Assembly (NCBI RefSeq): GCF_010731775.1
Contig: NZ_AP022590.1
Coordinates: forward strand, 4,278,001 to 4,342,000
Length of the DNA: 64,000 bases
From: Mycobacterium mantenii
Lineage (GTDB): Bacteria; Actinomycetota; Actinomycetes; Mycobacteriales; Mycobacteriaceae
Reading direction: 5' to 3'
The first letter of the stretch is position 1, and each line of letters starts with the position of its first letter. The position numbers were made by a program, and so were the translations under genes. The notes under the pieces are model-generated. The model worked only from the letters and a program-made list of their open reading frames with translations. It searched no databases and had not been told where the DNA came from. This document shows, one piece after another, positions 1-8,385 of the stretch.

Positions 1-967
1 TCATGTTCTGCACACCGACTTTGTCGCTGATGAAGCAGGTGTAGAAGTGCCGTTTGAACACGTCGGTCGGCCCGTCGTAACCGGGTGGGAAGGTCGCCAG
101 CGTCCAGCCCGAGTGACGGTTGTAGACGTGCTCGGCCCGCCACAGGAAGTACGGGATCCAGCCGACGTCGCCCTCGGTCAGCGAGAACTTCAGTTGCGGG
201 AAGTCCGCCCAGAACTGCGCCCAGATCAGCTCGGTGAAGGTGAACATGCTCATCATCGACGAGGCCGTCATCTGCACGCTGGGCGGGGCGTCGGTCGACA
301 CCTGCGGGGATCGCGATGCGGAGCCCACGTGCGTGCACAGCACCGTGTTGCTATCGCAGACCGCCTCGAACAACGGATACCAGTACTTGGTGTGAATGCT
401 GGGCATTTGCAACGCCTCTGGGTTCTCCGAGAACGTGACGGCGTGACAGCCCTTGTCGGCGAGGCGTTTGACCTCCTGGGCGGCCTCGGCCACGTTGAAC
501 AGCGGCAGGATGCCGCACGGGATGAACCGGCCCGGGTAGGCGCCGCACCATTCGTCGACGTGCCAGTCGTTGTAGGCCTTGATCATCACCAGGTTCGTAT
601 CGCGGTCGGGACCCTGGTTCAGGACCTGGCCGGAGAAGCCGGTGAAGTTCGGGAAGTTCAACCCGGCCAGCTGGCCGCCGGCGTTCATGTCCCGCACCCG
701 CTCGTCGACGTTGAAGCAGCCCGGCCGCATCTCGTCGTAGCGCGAGGCGTCGATGTTGTACATCTCCCGCGGCTTTCCCGCGACGGCGTTCAGGCCCATA
801 TTGCGGCCGCGGATCTCGCCGTAGTACCACTGCTGAATTCCGTCGGGTTCCAGGACGACCCGCGGGGCGCGGTCTTTGTAGGCGGCGGGAACGTGGGCGT
901 CGAACATGTCGGCCGGTTCGGCGATATGGTCGTCCACGCTGATCAGAATCAGATCGTCCTTGTTCAT
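1..967 (-). CDS. Metal-dependent amidohydrolase (amidohydrolase_2 family), 3' end beyond window
   Basis: An open frame runs from an ATG at 967 to the left edge (about 322 residues), so the C-terminus is missing. The start reads MNKDDLILISVDDHIAEPADMF; SVDDHIAEP is the beta-strand 1 metal-binding signature (D-x-H) typical of amidohydrolase_2 proteins in actinobacteria. Further in are CTHVGSAS and FSLTEGDVGWIPYFL, the usual histidine and late-barrel motifs of this family. Family members decarboxylate or hydrolyse ring-cleavage and related products; many mycobacterial copies sit in lipid or steroid gene neighbourhoods, but the substrate cannot be read from sequence. About 300 bp separates it from the divergent LacI-type gene, which may have controlled it. 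Confidence 0.85.
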   Translation of the reverse strand, partial: MNKDDLILISVDDHIAEPADMFDAHVPAAYKDRAPRVVLEPDGIQQWYYGEIRGRNMGLNAVAGKPREMYNIDASRYDEMRPGCFNVDERVRDMNAGGQLAGLNFPNFTGFSGQVLNQGPDRDTNLVMIKAYNDWHVDEWCGAYPGRFIPCGILPLFNVAEAAQEVKRLADKGCHAVTFSENPEALQMPSIHTKYWYPLFEAVCDSNTVLCTHVGSASRSPQVSTDAPPSVQMTASSMMSMFTFTELIWAQFWADFPQLKFSLTEGDVGWIPYFLWRAEHVYNRHSGWTLATFPPGYDGPTDVFKRHFYTCFISDKVGVQNM

Positions 968-1202
968 GCCGCGCTCCTCGATCGATTCGATAGCGACTAG
1001 TAGACAATGGTGTGCATCACAGTGTCAACCGCGGTCGCTGGTCAGCGTTGCGTGCGCTGCCCGCCTTAATTTGCTGTCGTGCAACGGCGCAGCTGCGGGC
1101 AGCGACGTCACGGGGCCCGGACCAGTTTCAACCCGCCGCTGACGCAATTAGCGACTATTAGTCGATCTCTCCGGGCGGCCGTGGACTCCGGTGGTGGGAT
1201 GC

Positions 1203-1224
1203 CGCGATGCCGATCGGCATCGCG
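1203..1224. promoter_or_regulatory. 22-bp perfect palindrome, candidate LacI-type operator
   Basis: The arm CGCGATGCCGA (1203-1213) is followed with no spacer by its exact reverse complement TCGGCATCGCG (1214-1224). It lies 42 bp before the start of the LacI-family gene, in the divergent region shared with the amidohydrolase. LacI-family operators are usually perfect palindromes with a central CG-type step; here the centre is GATC. The flanking GGTGG and CCACC (outside the arms) extend the symmetry with a bulge. Binding by the adjacent regulator is inferred. Confidence 0.5.
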
Positions 1225-1265
1225 TGCCACCATCGGGCATGGCCGGGCCGGGAAGGTAACGGGAG

Positions 1266-1994
1266 TTGACCACCAAGAGAGCTGCGCGTCCGACCACCGC
1301 CGACGTGACCCGGTTGGCCAGCGTGTCGACCGCGACGGTCAGTTATGTGCTGAACAACGCGCAGGGGCGGCGCATCTCCCCGGAGACCCGCGATGCGGTG
1401 TACCGTGCGGCCAAGCTGCTCAGTTACCGCCCCAATCTCGCCGCCCGCAACCTCGCGCGCGGTAAAAGCGGTGTGGTGCTCTACGTGGTGCCGCACGTGG
1501 CCGTGAGCGAGATGCGGGTCGAGCACCTGGTCGAACGTGGCCATCGTCGGATCGCGGTCGCCTACACCGGAATTACGAGATGGCGCCCGCTGGGTGACTA
1601 CTGGTTCGAGGGCGTCTCACGCGCGGCGCAGTTGGGTGACCTTCCGCCGGTGCGGGTCGGCGAGGTCACCCTGGACAACGCTGCCGACGTGGTCAGCGGC
1701 TGGGTGGGTGACGGGGTGACCGCCGTGTGCGCGCAAAGCGACGAGATCGCCTGCCTCGTCCTGGACGGACTCTACAAGGCGCGGCTGCGCTGCCCCGGTG
1801 ACCTCGCGGTGATAGGCGTCGACGCGAGCCCGATGGGCATGGTGAGCACGCCGCCGTTGACTACCGTGCAATTCGATCCCTGCGCGGTCGCCGACGCGGC
1901 ACTGGCTGCGGTCTTCGAGCGGCTGGGTCATCCGGCACCACCGTCTCCGGAGCTCACCGACATCGCCCGCCTGGTGGTGCGGTCGTCGACCTAG
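1266..1994 (+). pseudogene. LacI-family transcriptional regulator with large internal deletion
   Basis: Starts at TTG 1266 and encodes 242 aa against about 330-340 for the family. The N-terminal helix-turn-helix is complete (TADVTRLASVSTATVSYVLN, then the hinge helix region with NLAARNLARG). After SGVVLYVVPHVAVSEM the frame jumps straight to RVEHLVERGHRRIAVAYTG, which is normally about 90-100 residues further on. Most of the N-terminal subdomain of the periplasmic-binding-like effector domain is therefore missing, without loss of frame. The C-terminal subdomain (CAQSDEIACLVLDGL, IGVDASPMGM, LTTVQFDP) is normal. It may still bind DNA but should not sense a sugar-like ligand normally. Annotated as a probable pseudogene; a functional short repressor cannot be excluded. 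It converges with the DUF35 gene. Confidence 0.75.
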
Positions 1995-1995
1995 C

Positions 1996-2406
1996 TCAGT
2001 CGGCGGGCTCGTAACGCAGCAACGTGACATCGTGTTCGGGGTGGTCGCAGAACACCGGCCTCACCCGCATCCCGACCTTGAGGCGGGCCGGGTCGACGTT
2101 GACCATCTCGGTGGAAAACCTTGGGCCCTCGTCCCATTCGACAATGGCGAGCAGCTGGGGTACGGCGTCGGCGAAATGCGGGCTGACCGGCCGGTGGGCC
2201 ACCGTGTAGGAGTAGAGCGTCCCCATCCCGGAAATCTCGCGCCATTCCAGGTCGTCGGCCAGCGTGCGCGGCGCGCGCACCCGCGGGTAGAACACGTAGG
2301 CCTGCAGCGACGGCGAGTACTGGATGACGATGCGGTGTTCGGCCAGCGCATCCCAAAAGGGCTCGCTGGTAGGCGTTTTGACGGGCATCGGGCGTTCGAA
2401 CTTCAT
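1996..2406 (-). CDS. DUF35 / OB-fold acyl-CoA-associated protein lacking its zinc ribbon cysteines
   Basis: 136 aa. The family has an N-terminal rubredoxin-like zinc ribbon and a C-terminal OB fold. The ribbon region is present in outline (SEPFWDALAEHRIVIQYSPS, YVFYPRVRAP), but the four zinc-binding cysteines are gone: the usual C-x2-C positions read YSPSLQ. The OB part (GTLYSYTVAHRPVSPHF, VPQLLAIVEWDEG) is intact. DUF35 proteins such as ChsH2 dock on Ltp-type thiolase-like aldolases and handle CoA esters. The gene starts 4 bp after the stop of the thiolase-like gene upstream, so the two are surely cotranscribed and probably form a complex. The substrate is unknown; steroid or branched acyl-CoA side chains are a reasonable inference. 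Confidence 0.8.
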   Translation of the reverse strand: MKFERPMPVKTPTSEPFWDALAEHRIVIQYSPSLQAYVFYPRVRAPRTLADDLEWREISGMGTLYSYTVAHRPVSPHFADAVPQLLAIVEWDEGPRFSTEMVNVDPARLKVGMRVRPVFCDHPEHDVTLLRYEPAD

Positions 2407-2410
2407 CTCC

Positions 2411-3619
2411 TCAGTCCCCTTGCAGAATCAGCGTGGTCTGCTCGGACAGGATCCCCCCGTTGCCGGACACGAAGGCCCGGTTGCAGTCCGCGACCTGCGC
2501 GGCGCCCGCCCGGCCCATGATCTGGCGGGTGGCGTCGCAGACATGGTGCATTCCACCGGCCAAACCCGCTTGGCCGAAACCCAATTGCCCGCCGGCCGTG
2601 TTGAGCGGGAAGTCACCGCGGAAGGTCAGGTCATGATTCGCGACGAACTCCATGCCCTTGCCCTTCTCGCAGAAGCCGGCATCCTCCAGCGAGAGCAACA
2701 CGGTGATGGTGTAGCAGTCGTAGATCGAGACCATGTCCATCTGCTCACGGCTCAGATCGGTCATCGCGAACGCGGTGTCCGCCGCGGCGGCGATCGGGGT
2801 GTTGAGCAGATCCTCGGCATACGTCGGCGTTTTGAATGGCACGTGTTCGCCGAAGCCCTTGATCCACACCGGGCGATTACACGACCGCTTGGCGACGTCC
2901 GCGCTGGCGACGATGACCGCGGCGCCCCCGACGCAGGGCATCACGATCTCGAGCATGTGCAGCGGGTCGGCGATGACCGGGCTGGCCAGCACGTCGTCGA
3001 CGGTCAGTGGCTTGTCCTTCCAGATCGCGCCGTCGGTGTGGTTGGCGTTGACCCGCTGGTCGACCACGATTTTGGCCATCGCGCGCTCGTCGTAGCCATA
3101 GACCGCGGCGTAACGCTGCGCCACCTGACCGTACGGTCCGTTCTGGCCGAGGTTTCCGTAGGGAATCTCGAATTCGGCCTGCGGAGAGCCATATTGATTG
3201 CTCGACGAGCCGAAGAACATCGCGTCGACCATGGGCCGGGGCTTCTTCTTGGACGACGGGGTGATGTAGCGCGCGGGCAGCGCGCACAGGACGGCGTCGC
3301 AGATCCCCAGCTCGACGGCCGCGGCCGCGCGCCACACCATGGCCGCGGCGCTGGCTCCGCCCAGATCGACGTGCTCGGCGAATCGCGCTCCCACGCCCAG
3401 GTATTCGGCGACCGTAGACGGGACAAAGATCTCCGACTCGGCAAGGTGCGATGCCGCGATTCCGTTGACGACGTCTCCCGGCAGGCCCGCGTCCTCGAGC
3501 GCGGCCGCACCTAGTTCCGCCCACTGCTCGAGGACGAACGGCGCGGGCGAGGCCTTGTTGAGCCGCTCGGGCGGAAGTTCGACGTATCCGACGATCGCGG
3601 CTTCTCCGCGTAATCCCAT
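2411..3619 (-). CDS. Thiolase-like lipid-transfer protein (SCP-x / Ltp type, nondecarboxylating)
   Basis: 402 aa, ATG at 3619. The thiolase fold is clear: AAIVGYVELPPERL at the N-terminus, VDLGGASAAAMVWRAA where ordinary thiolases carry the nucleophilic cysteine segment, and a C-terminus with NTAGGQLGFGQAGLAGGMHH and NRAFVSGNGG. The reactive cysteine position reads GGAS, as in Ltp2-type proteins that catalyse retro-aldol cleavage of beta-hydroxyacyl-CoA rather than thiolysis. It sits 8 bp downstream of the acyl-CoA dehydrogenase and 4 bp upstream of a DUF35 gene. This is the same partnership as ChsH2-Ltp2 in cholesterol side-chain removal. Retro-aldolase activity is inferred from this context; a true thiolase role is the alternative. 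Confidence 0.85.
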   Translation of the reverse strand: MGLRGEAAIVGYVELPPERLNKASPAPFVLEQWAELGAAALEDAGLPGDVVNGIAASHLAESEIFVPSTVAEYLGVGARFAEHVDLGGASAAAMVWRAAAAVELGICDAVLCALPARYITPSSKKKPRPMVDAMFFGSSSNQYGSPQAEFEIPYGNLGQNGPYGQVAQRYAAVYGYDERAMAKIVVDQRVNANHTDGAIWKDKPLTVDDVLASPVIADPLHMLEIVMPCVGGAAVIVASADVAKRSCNRPVWIKGFGEHVPFKTPTYAEDLLNTPIAAAADTAFAMTDLSREQMDMVSIYDCYTITVLLSLEDAGFCEKGKGMEFVANHDLTFRGDFPLNTAGGQLGFGQAGLAGGMHHVCDATRQIMGRAGAAQVADCNRAFVSGNGGILSEQTTLILQGD

Positions 3620-3627
3620 GCCGTGCC

Positions 3628-5859
3628 CTACTTTCGGGGTAATCCGAGAATCATCTGCGCGATTATGTTGAGCTGAATCTCGCGGGTGCCGCCGCCGATC
3701 AGTTCGGCGGGGAGGTGCAGATAGGGTTCCACGACCGCGGTGTCGGGGTCGTCGACCATCGCGACCTGCCCGGTCAACTGCAGCGTGGCCTGGAAGGTGC
3801 GCCGCAGCAGCACATTCATGGCGACCTTGGCGATGCTGGACGCCGGTCCGGAAGCCTGGCCGTCGAGCAGCCGGATGGTTTCCCGCACCCCAAGCGCCCT
3901 GATGGCGTTGGTGTAGGCATCGAGCTCGCCGAGCTCACGCAACGCGTCCTCACGATCGGGTCCGGGTTGAGCGGCCAGCCGGCGCATCGCGACGGCGCGG
4001 TCGAACTTGACGTATCCGCTGATGGCCGAACGCTCTTCGGCCATCGTGGCGATCGCGAGGCTCCAACCGTCGGTGGGTCCGCCCAGCAGCATCTCGTCGG
4101 AAACGAACACGTCGTTGAGGAACACCTCGTTGAAGTGTGCCTGCCCGGTTGCCGTCTTGATCGGCTGGATCTCGACCCCGGGGGATCGCATATCGAGGAT
4201 GAAATAGCCGATGCCGCGGTGCTTGCTGGCTTCGGGGTCGGTGCGCGCGAGCAGCGCACCCAGGTCGGCGTACTGCGCCAACGACGTCCAGATCTTATGG
4301 CCGTTGATCCGCCAGCCGCCATCGACCTTGGTCGCCCGGGTGGTCAGCGACGCGAGGTCGGAGCCGGCTCCCGGCTCGCTGAACAGCTGGCACCACAGGA
4401 TGTCGCCGCGTTGGGTCGCGGGGATCAGCTTCTCCTGCAGGTCTTTTGGTGCGGCGGCCAAGACCGAGGGCAGGATCCATTCGGCGATGTTCAGCGACGG
4501 CCGGACCAGACCAGGTCGCTTGGCGAACTCCTCGTCGATGATGAGCTGCTTCAACGGATCCGCGTCGACGCCCCACGGGGCCGGCCAGTGCGGCGCCATG
4601 AGGCCGGCGTCGGCGATCAGCGTGCGTTGCGGACCGGTGGCGAGGTGCTCATAGTCGCCGTGCGGCGCGGGTTTGTCGTTGCGCAACTGCAGGGCCGCAT
4701 CCAGCGTTTCGGCTACCCAGGAACGGAATTCCGGCTCCGCGTCGCCGAGGTTCACCGACATGTCGCGCGTCTGGGTGCACGTCAACTCCCCCAGCCGGCG
4801 CGCCCAGCGATTCGCCGGACCTATCGATCCCGCCAGGCTGATGGCCCGCCGCCAGTACAGGTGCACGTCGTGTTCCCAGGTGAAGCCGATGGCGCCGAGC
4901 ATCGTCAGGGCGTCGAGCACCAGATCCGGGGCGGGCGAGATCGCGATCACCGCCGCCCCGGCCGCCGCGAGGCGGTGCTGGTCGAGTGACTCGTCGACGG
5001 CGCGCACCGCGTCCCAGGCTGCCGCGGTGGCCAACTCGCTGTTGACCAAGAGCAACGCTGCACTGTGCTGCAGCGCCTGGAATGTGCCGATCACCTTGCC
5101 GAACTGCTCGCGGATGCGTAGGTGCGCGGTGACGGCCTCCACGCACCACTGGACGATCCCGGCGGTCATGCTGGCGACGAGTCCCACCATCACGCAGCGG
5201 GCGCGCTCCGGATCGATGCCGGTGAGCAGGTCGGACTGGGCCGCACGGTAATTGTCGAGTCGCAGGATCCCGGCGTCGCCGACCAGGTCGGTGCCCGAGA
5301 TGGGCTCGACGGTGGCCGTGGGCTTTTGGCCGTCGACCAGCGCCCAGACGATGTCGCCGCCCGCGGTCCGGGCGCCGACCAGGATGATCCGCGCGGTGCA
5401 CACGCCCGCAGTGACCGCCGATGCGCCGCTGATCAGCCATTGCCCCTCTTCGGCCCGCGCGCCCAAGCCGCCGTTGTCGTCATCGGGCAGGACGATCGCG
5501 GCGGTGGCGCCCGACGCCAGGTCGCGCAGCAAAGCCTGCGCGCTCGGTGTCGGCTCGGCGAGCAGTGCGACGGCTCCGGCGGCCACCGTCGGCAGCAGCG
5601 GACCGGGCAGCAGCGCTTTGCCCGCCGATTCCAGAACGCATGCGGCGTCGATCGACCGTCCGCCTTGGCCGCCGAGGTCTTCGGGCAGATGCACGGCATG
5701 AAAGCCGTTGGCCACTAGGGCATCCCACCATCCCGGCACCCGTCCGGCGGCAAGATCGTCGAAACTGTCGCGCGTCGCGGCGATGGGAGCATTGCGGGCG
5801 GCGAACTGCCCCACGGCGTCGCTGAGCGACTGTTGCTCCGGACTCAGTCCCAGGGTCAC
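3628..5859 (-). CDS. Fused two-domain acyl-CoA dehydrogenase (FadE34-like architecture)
   Basis: 743 aa from a GTG at 5859, twice the length of a single acyl-CoA dehydrogenase. Residues about 1-370 form one ACAD unit (LGLSPEQQSLSDAVGQFAAR, FHAVHLPEDLGGQGG), and about 380-743 a second with better-kept motifs: LIADAGLMAPHWPAPWGVDA, LWCQLFSEPGAGSDLASLTT (FAD/substrate loop), WRINGHKIWTSLAQ, and a C-terminus GGGTREIQLNIIAQMILGLP. Mycobacterial tandem ACADs such as FadE34 act on steroid or long branched acyl-CoAs; only one half usually keeps the catalytic glutamate. It leads an operon with the thiolase and DUF35 genes and is divergent from a TetR gene 172 bp away, with a palindrome between them. 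Confidence 0.88.
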   Translation of the reverse strand: MTLGLSPEQQSLSDAVGQFAARNAPIAATRDSFDDLAAGRVPGWWDALVANGFHAVHLPEDLGGQGGRSIDAACVLESAGKALLPGPLLPTVAAGAVALLAEPTPSAQALLRDLASGATAAIVLPDDDNGGLGARAEEGQWLISGASAVTAGVCTARIILVGARTAGGDIVWALVDGQKPTATVEPISGTDLVGDAGILRLDNYRAAQSDLLTGIDPERARCVMVGLVASMTAGIVQWCVEAVTAHLRIREQFGKVIGTFQALQHSAALLLVNSELATAAAWDAVRAVDESLDQHRLAAAGAAVIAISPAPDLVLDALTMLGAIGFTWEHDVHLYWRRAISLAGSIGPANRWARRLGELTCTQTRDMSVNLGDAEPEFRSWVAETLDAALQLRNDKPAPHGDYEHLATGPQRTLIADAGLMAPHWPAPWGVDADPLKQLIIDEEFAKRPGLVRPSLNIAEWILPSVLAAAPKDLQEKLIPATQRGDILWCQLFSEPGAGSDLASLTTRATKVDGGWRINGHKIWTSLAQYADLGALLARTDPEASKHRGIGYFILDMRSPGVEIQPIKTATGQAHFNEVFLNDVFVSDEMLLGGPTDGWSLAIATMAEERSAISGYVKFDRAVAMRRLAAQPGPDREDALRELGELDAYTNAIRALGVRETIRLLDGQASGPASSIAKVAMNVLLRRTFQATLQLTGQVAMVDDPDTAVVEPYLHLPAELIGGGTREIQLNIIAQMILGLPRK

Positions 5860-5913
5860 GAGGACGGCCGAGAGATGACTGGCGTTGGCCGCACGGACTG
5901 CTATCCTTTCGTC

Positions 5914-5937
5914 ACAAGACGGACCGTCTCGTCTTGT
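5914..5937. promoter_or_regulatory. Nested palindrome, candidate TetR operator between fadE and tetR
   Basis: ACAAGACG (5914-5921) and CGTCTTGT (5930-5937) are exact inverted repeats. A second, inner pair AGACG-GAC-CGTCT occupies 5917-5929. The AGAC / GTCT half-sites with a 3-bp spacer match the palindromes at 7263-7296 in front of the other TetR gene. It lies in the divergent promoter region of the double acyl-CoA dehydrogenase (start 5859) and the TetR gene at 6032, so it could control both. Confidence 0.6.
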
Positions 5938-6031
5938 AGAAGACTACCGGGGCGGGTCAGGATATGTAAAGCGCGCCCGATCCCCCGGCGAGCAGCTTTC
6001 GATCTGAGTTCGCGGAAGCGAGGACCACCAG

Positions 6032-6628
6032 ATGCCAACCGATCTCAGCGGGGTGAACGCGCAGGCGGGCGCGCCTAGGAGGCGCAGCGAGAAGTCCCGC
6101 ACGGCGATCGTCACCGCGACCCGCGAACTGTTGCTCGAGCGCGGATTCGACGGGCTGACCATCGAGGCGGTCGCCGCGCGCGCCGGTGTGGGCAAGCAGA
6201 CCATCTACCGGTGGTGGCCCACTCGTCCCGCGCTGGTTGCCGACGTGATGCTGGAGGACGCCGACAAACTGCTCGCGTCGGTCAACCACAGCGGCAACCT
6301 CACCACCGACCTGGTGGCCTGGGTGGGCAAGCTGTTCACAAGCCTGACGACGGCACGGGGTTCGGCCATGCTGCGAACGCTGACCGTCGCCTGCATGGAA
6401 CACGAGGACACCGCCGTCAAATTGCGCGCCGGATTCAGTGCCCCGCTGCACAACAGCGTGCGGGCCCGGCTGCTGGCCCATGGGATCGACGAGGCCACCG
6501 CCGACTCGGCCGCGGACGCGATCGTCGGCGGGGTGGTGTACCCGATCCTCTCCGGCGCGCAGCCCTACTCGCGCCGGCGAGCCGAACGGACCACCCGGCT
6601 CATCGTCGAGGCCCTTACCGAAAGCTGA
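6032..6628 (+). CDS. TetR-family transcriptional regulator, divergent from the fadE operon
   Basis: 198 aa, ATG at 6032. The N-terminal helix-turn-helix reads [40 protein letters not shown]; the tryptophan pair after IYR is typical of TetR proteins. The rest is the all-helical ligand and dimer domain. It is divergent from the acyl-CoA dehydrogenase / thiolase / DUF35 operon, with a nested palindrome at 5914-5937 in the shared region, so it is the obvious repressor of that operon, probably relieved by an acyl-CoA (inferred). Its stop codon (6626-6628) abuts that of the next TetR gene, which is transcribed towards it. Confidence 0.9.
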   Translation: MPTDLSGVNAQAGAPRRRSEKSRTAIVTATRELLLERGFDGLTIEAVAARAGVGKQTIYRWWPTRPALVADVMLEDADKLLASVNHSGNLTTDLVAWVGKLFTSLTTARGSAMLRTLTVACMEHEDTAVKLRAGFSAPLHNSVRARLLAHGIDEATADSAADAIVGGVVYPILSGAQPYSRRRAERTTRLIVEALTES

Positions 6629-7270
6629 TCAGCCGACCGTCACCGCGGCCAGCCCCCGGCGCACTCGGTCGGGCAGGGAGCCGCCGTGGCTCAGCCAGTC
6701 ATCGAGCGCGATGCGCACCGCCGCCATGGCCAGGGCACCGATCAATCGCGGGCGCGGATCCTGCGCGGTCAGCCCGGGCATCCGGGGGGCGATGAGCTCG
6801 GCGATCGCCGACTCGTAGCGCACATAGATGTGCAGCGTCCACGCGTCCAGCGTCTCGGATGACCTCGTCAACGTGGCTAATTCGCGGATCTGGTTTTCGG
6901 TCTCGGCGAAGCCGCGGGCGAGTTCACCGAATGCGCCGATCACCGCTTCGAGGGCGGTCAGCTGCGGCGGCTGGGCGGCCAGTGCCGTGGTGATCCGGCC
7001 CAGCCAGTGGGCGTTCATGCCCTCGGCGACGGCGTCTTCCTTGGAGTTGAAGTAGCGGAAAAACGTCGCCCGGCCGATATCGGCGGAGTCGGCGATGCGG
7101 TCCACGGTGGCTCCTGCCAGGCCGCGACTGGCGACCAGCTGGGCCGCGGCCGTGGCGATGCGCTGGCGCATCGCCGCCCGCTTCCGCTCGGCCAGCGACG
7201 GCATAGCGGACGCTGAACCAGACATGTCCCCAACCTGTTCTTGCGAATCGACACCGAAAGCGTAAGACAT
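6629..7270 (-). CDS. TetR-family transcriptional regulator
   Basis: 213 aa from ATG 7270, or 198 aa from ATG 7225 (MSGSASAMPSLAE). The shorter form would leave the palindrome at 7263-7277 outside the coding region. The helix-turn-helix is IATAAAQLVASRGLAGAT, VDRIADSADIGRATFFRYFN, followed by SKEDAVAEGM. The C-terminal half is helical with GALAMAAVRIALDDW, common in mycobacterial TetR proteins. It converges base-to-base with the preceding TetR gene and is divergent from the DUF1214 / sulfotransferase pair, the likely regulated target. Two AGAC-N3-GTCT palindromes fill the 17-bp space between the two start codons. Confidence 0.88.
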   Translation of the reverse strand: MSYAFGVDSQEQVGDMSGSASAMPSLAERKRAAMRQRIATAAAQLVASRGLAGATVDRIADSADIGRATFFRYFNSKEDAVAEGMNAHWLGRITTALAAQPPQLTALEAVIGAFGELARGFAETENQIRELATLTRSSETLDAWTLHIYVRYESAIAELIAPRMPGLTAQDPRPRLIGALAMAAVRIALDDWLSHGGSLPDRVRRGLAAVTVG

Positions 7271-7296
7271 AGTCTTAGCATGAGACGATGTCTCAT
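7263..7296. promoter_or_regulatory. Two adjacent palindromes, candidate double TetR operator
   Basis: TAAGAC-ATA-GTCTTA occupies 7263-7277 and ATGAGAC-GAT-GTCTCAT occupies 7280-7296. Both have perfect arms, the same 3-bp spacer and the same AGAC/GTCT core. They cover the start codons of both divergent genes (7270 on the minus strand, 7288 on the plus strand). That suggests leaderless transcripts blocked by a regulator bound at the start site. The adjacent TetR gene is the natural candidate. Confidence 0.65.
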
Positions 7297-8385
7297 AGCC
7301 CCGATTCGTCCGATCCGCCGGCCCCCAAGGCGCGCGCCGCGTGGCAGTTCTTCCAGCAGATGCTCGGCGACGTCACGAAGATCGTGACCGAGGACGCCGA
7401 GTCGGAGCGGGAACTGGCGGAGGGTCTGCGCCTGATCGCCCGGGTGTCGTCGCTGTGTGCGCAGATGACGGTCGAGTCCGACCCCGAGCGGCCGTCGTTC
7501 TTCGACATGTGTTCGGAGAACCGGATGGTCGGCGGCCCCAACCCCGACGGGAACTACTACCTGGCGATGATTCGCGGCGACCGCCGCTACCGGATCAGCG
7601 GAACCCGCGGCACCAGCGCCTACCTCGGATTCCAGGTTCTGGCCGGCACCGGACTGACGCCGAGGCGGATGGCGGGTTACGTCAGCGACGGGGACCTGGT
7701 GCTCGGCTCCGGAGGATTTGCGCTCGTGCTATCCGCCGACGAGCCCACCGATCTGGCCGGCGCCCAGTGGGTGAAGATTCCCCACGACGCCTCGTCGGTG
7801 GTCGTCCGGGAATACATCGGCGACCGGACGAGCGAGGAATTGGCCGCGCTGCGGATCGAGGCACTGGAACCCGGGCCCGTGACGACGCTGACCGACGACG
7901 AGCTCGCCGACCAGTTCACCGCAATGGCGTGGTCGCTGATGAAGCTCGCGACGCTGCACCGCACGATCAAACCGGAACTGCTGCAAAGCCCGAACACCTT
8001 GTTGACCGCCCAGGCCGCCGATCTGGGTGGGGCCGATACCACGCCGGACAACCTGTACATGATCGGGACCTTTCGGCTCGAACCCGGCCAGGCCCTCCTC
8101 CTCGAGATCGCGCCGCCCGACACCCGGTACTGGAACGTCACGCTGGAAAGCATCTGGCATGAATGCCTGGAGCCGCGCCGCGGGCACAGCTCGGTGACGA
8201 ATCGCGGCGTACCGCCCGATGCCGACGGACGGGTGCGGATCGCGGTCTCCGCCAACGACTTCGGGCTCGGCCATTGGCTCGACACCGGCGGCCGGCATCG
8301 GGGCTTTATCGTCCTGCGCTGGCTGGACAATCCGAGCCCGCCCGAGGTCACGGTATCGGTGCGCGAAGGCGAGGAGCGGATATGA
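7288..8385 (+). CDS. DUF1214-domain protein
   Basis: 365 aa, ATG at 7288. The C-terminal third shows the DUF1214 signature: YWNVTLESIWHECLEP, VTNRGVPPDADGRVRIAVS, NDFGLGHWLDTGGRHRGFI. The N-terminal part (residues 20-200) includes PNPDGNYYLAMIRGDRRYRI and a beta-rich stretch also usual in this family. DUF1254/DUF1214 proteins have no settled biochemical role; several actinobacterial copies lie beside lipid or sulfur-transfer genes. It overlaps the following sulfotransferase gene by 4 bp (ATGA), so the two are translationally coupled. The promoter carries the double palindrome of the divergent TetR gene. Confidence 0.8.
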   Translation: MSHSPDSSDPPAPKARAAWQFFQQMLGDVTKIVTEDAESERELAEGLRLIARVSSLCAQMTVESDPERPSFFDMCSENRMVGGPNPDGNYYLAMIRGDRRYRISGTRGTSAYLGFQVLAGTGLTPRRMAGYVSDGDLVLGSGGFALVLSADEPTDLAGAQWVKIPHDASSVVVREYIGDRTSEELAALRIEALEPGPVTTLTDDELADQFTAMAWSLMKLATLHRTIKPELLQSPNTLLTAQAADLGGADTTPDNLYMIGTFRLEPGQALLLEIAPPDTRYWNVTLESIWHECLEPRRGHSSVTNRGVPPDADGRVRIAVSANDFGLGHWLDTGGRHRGFIVLRWLDNPSPPEVTVSVREGEERI

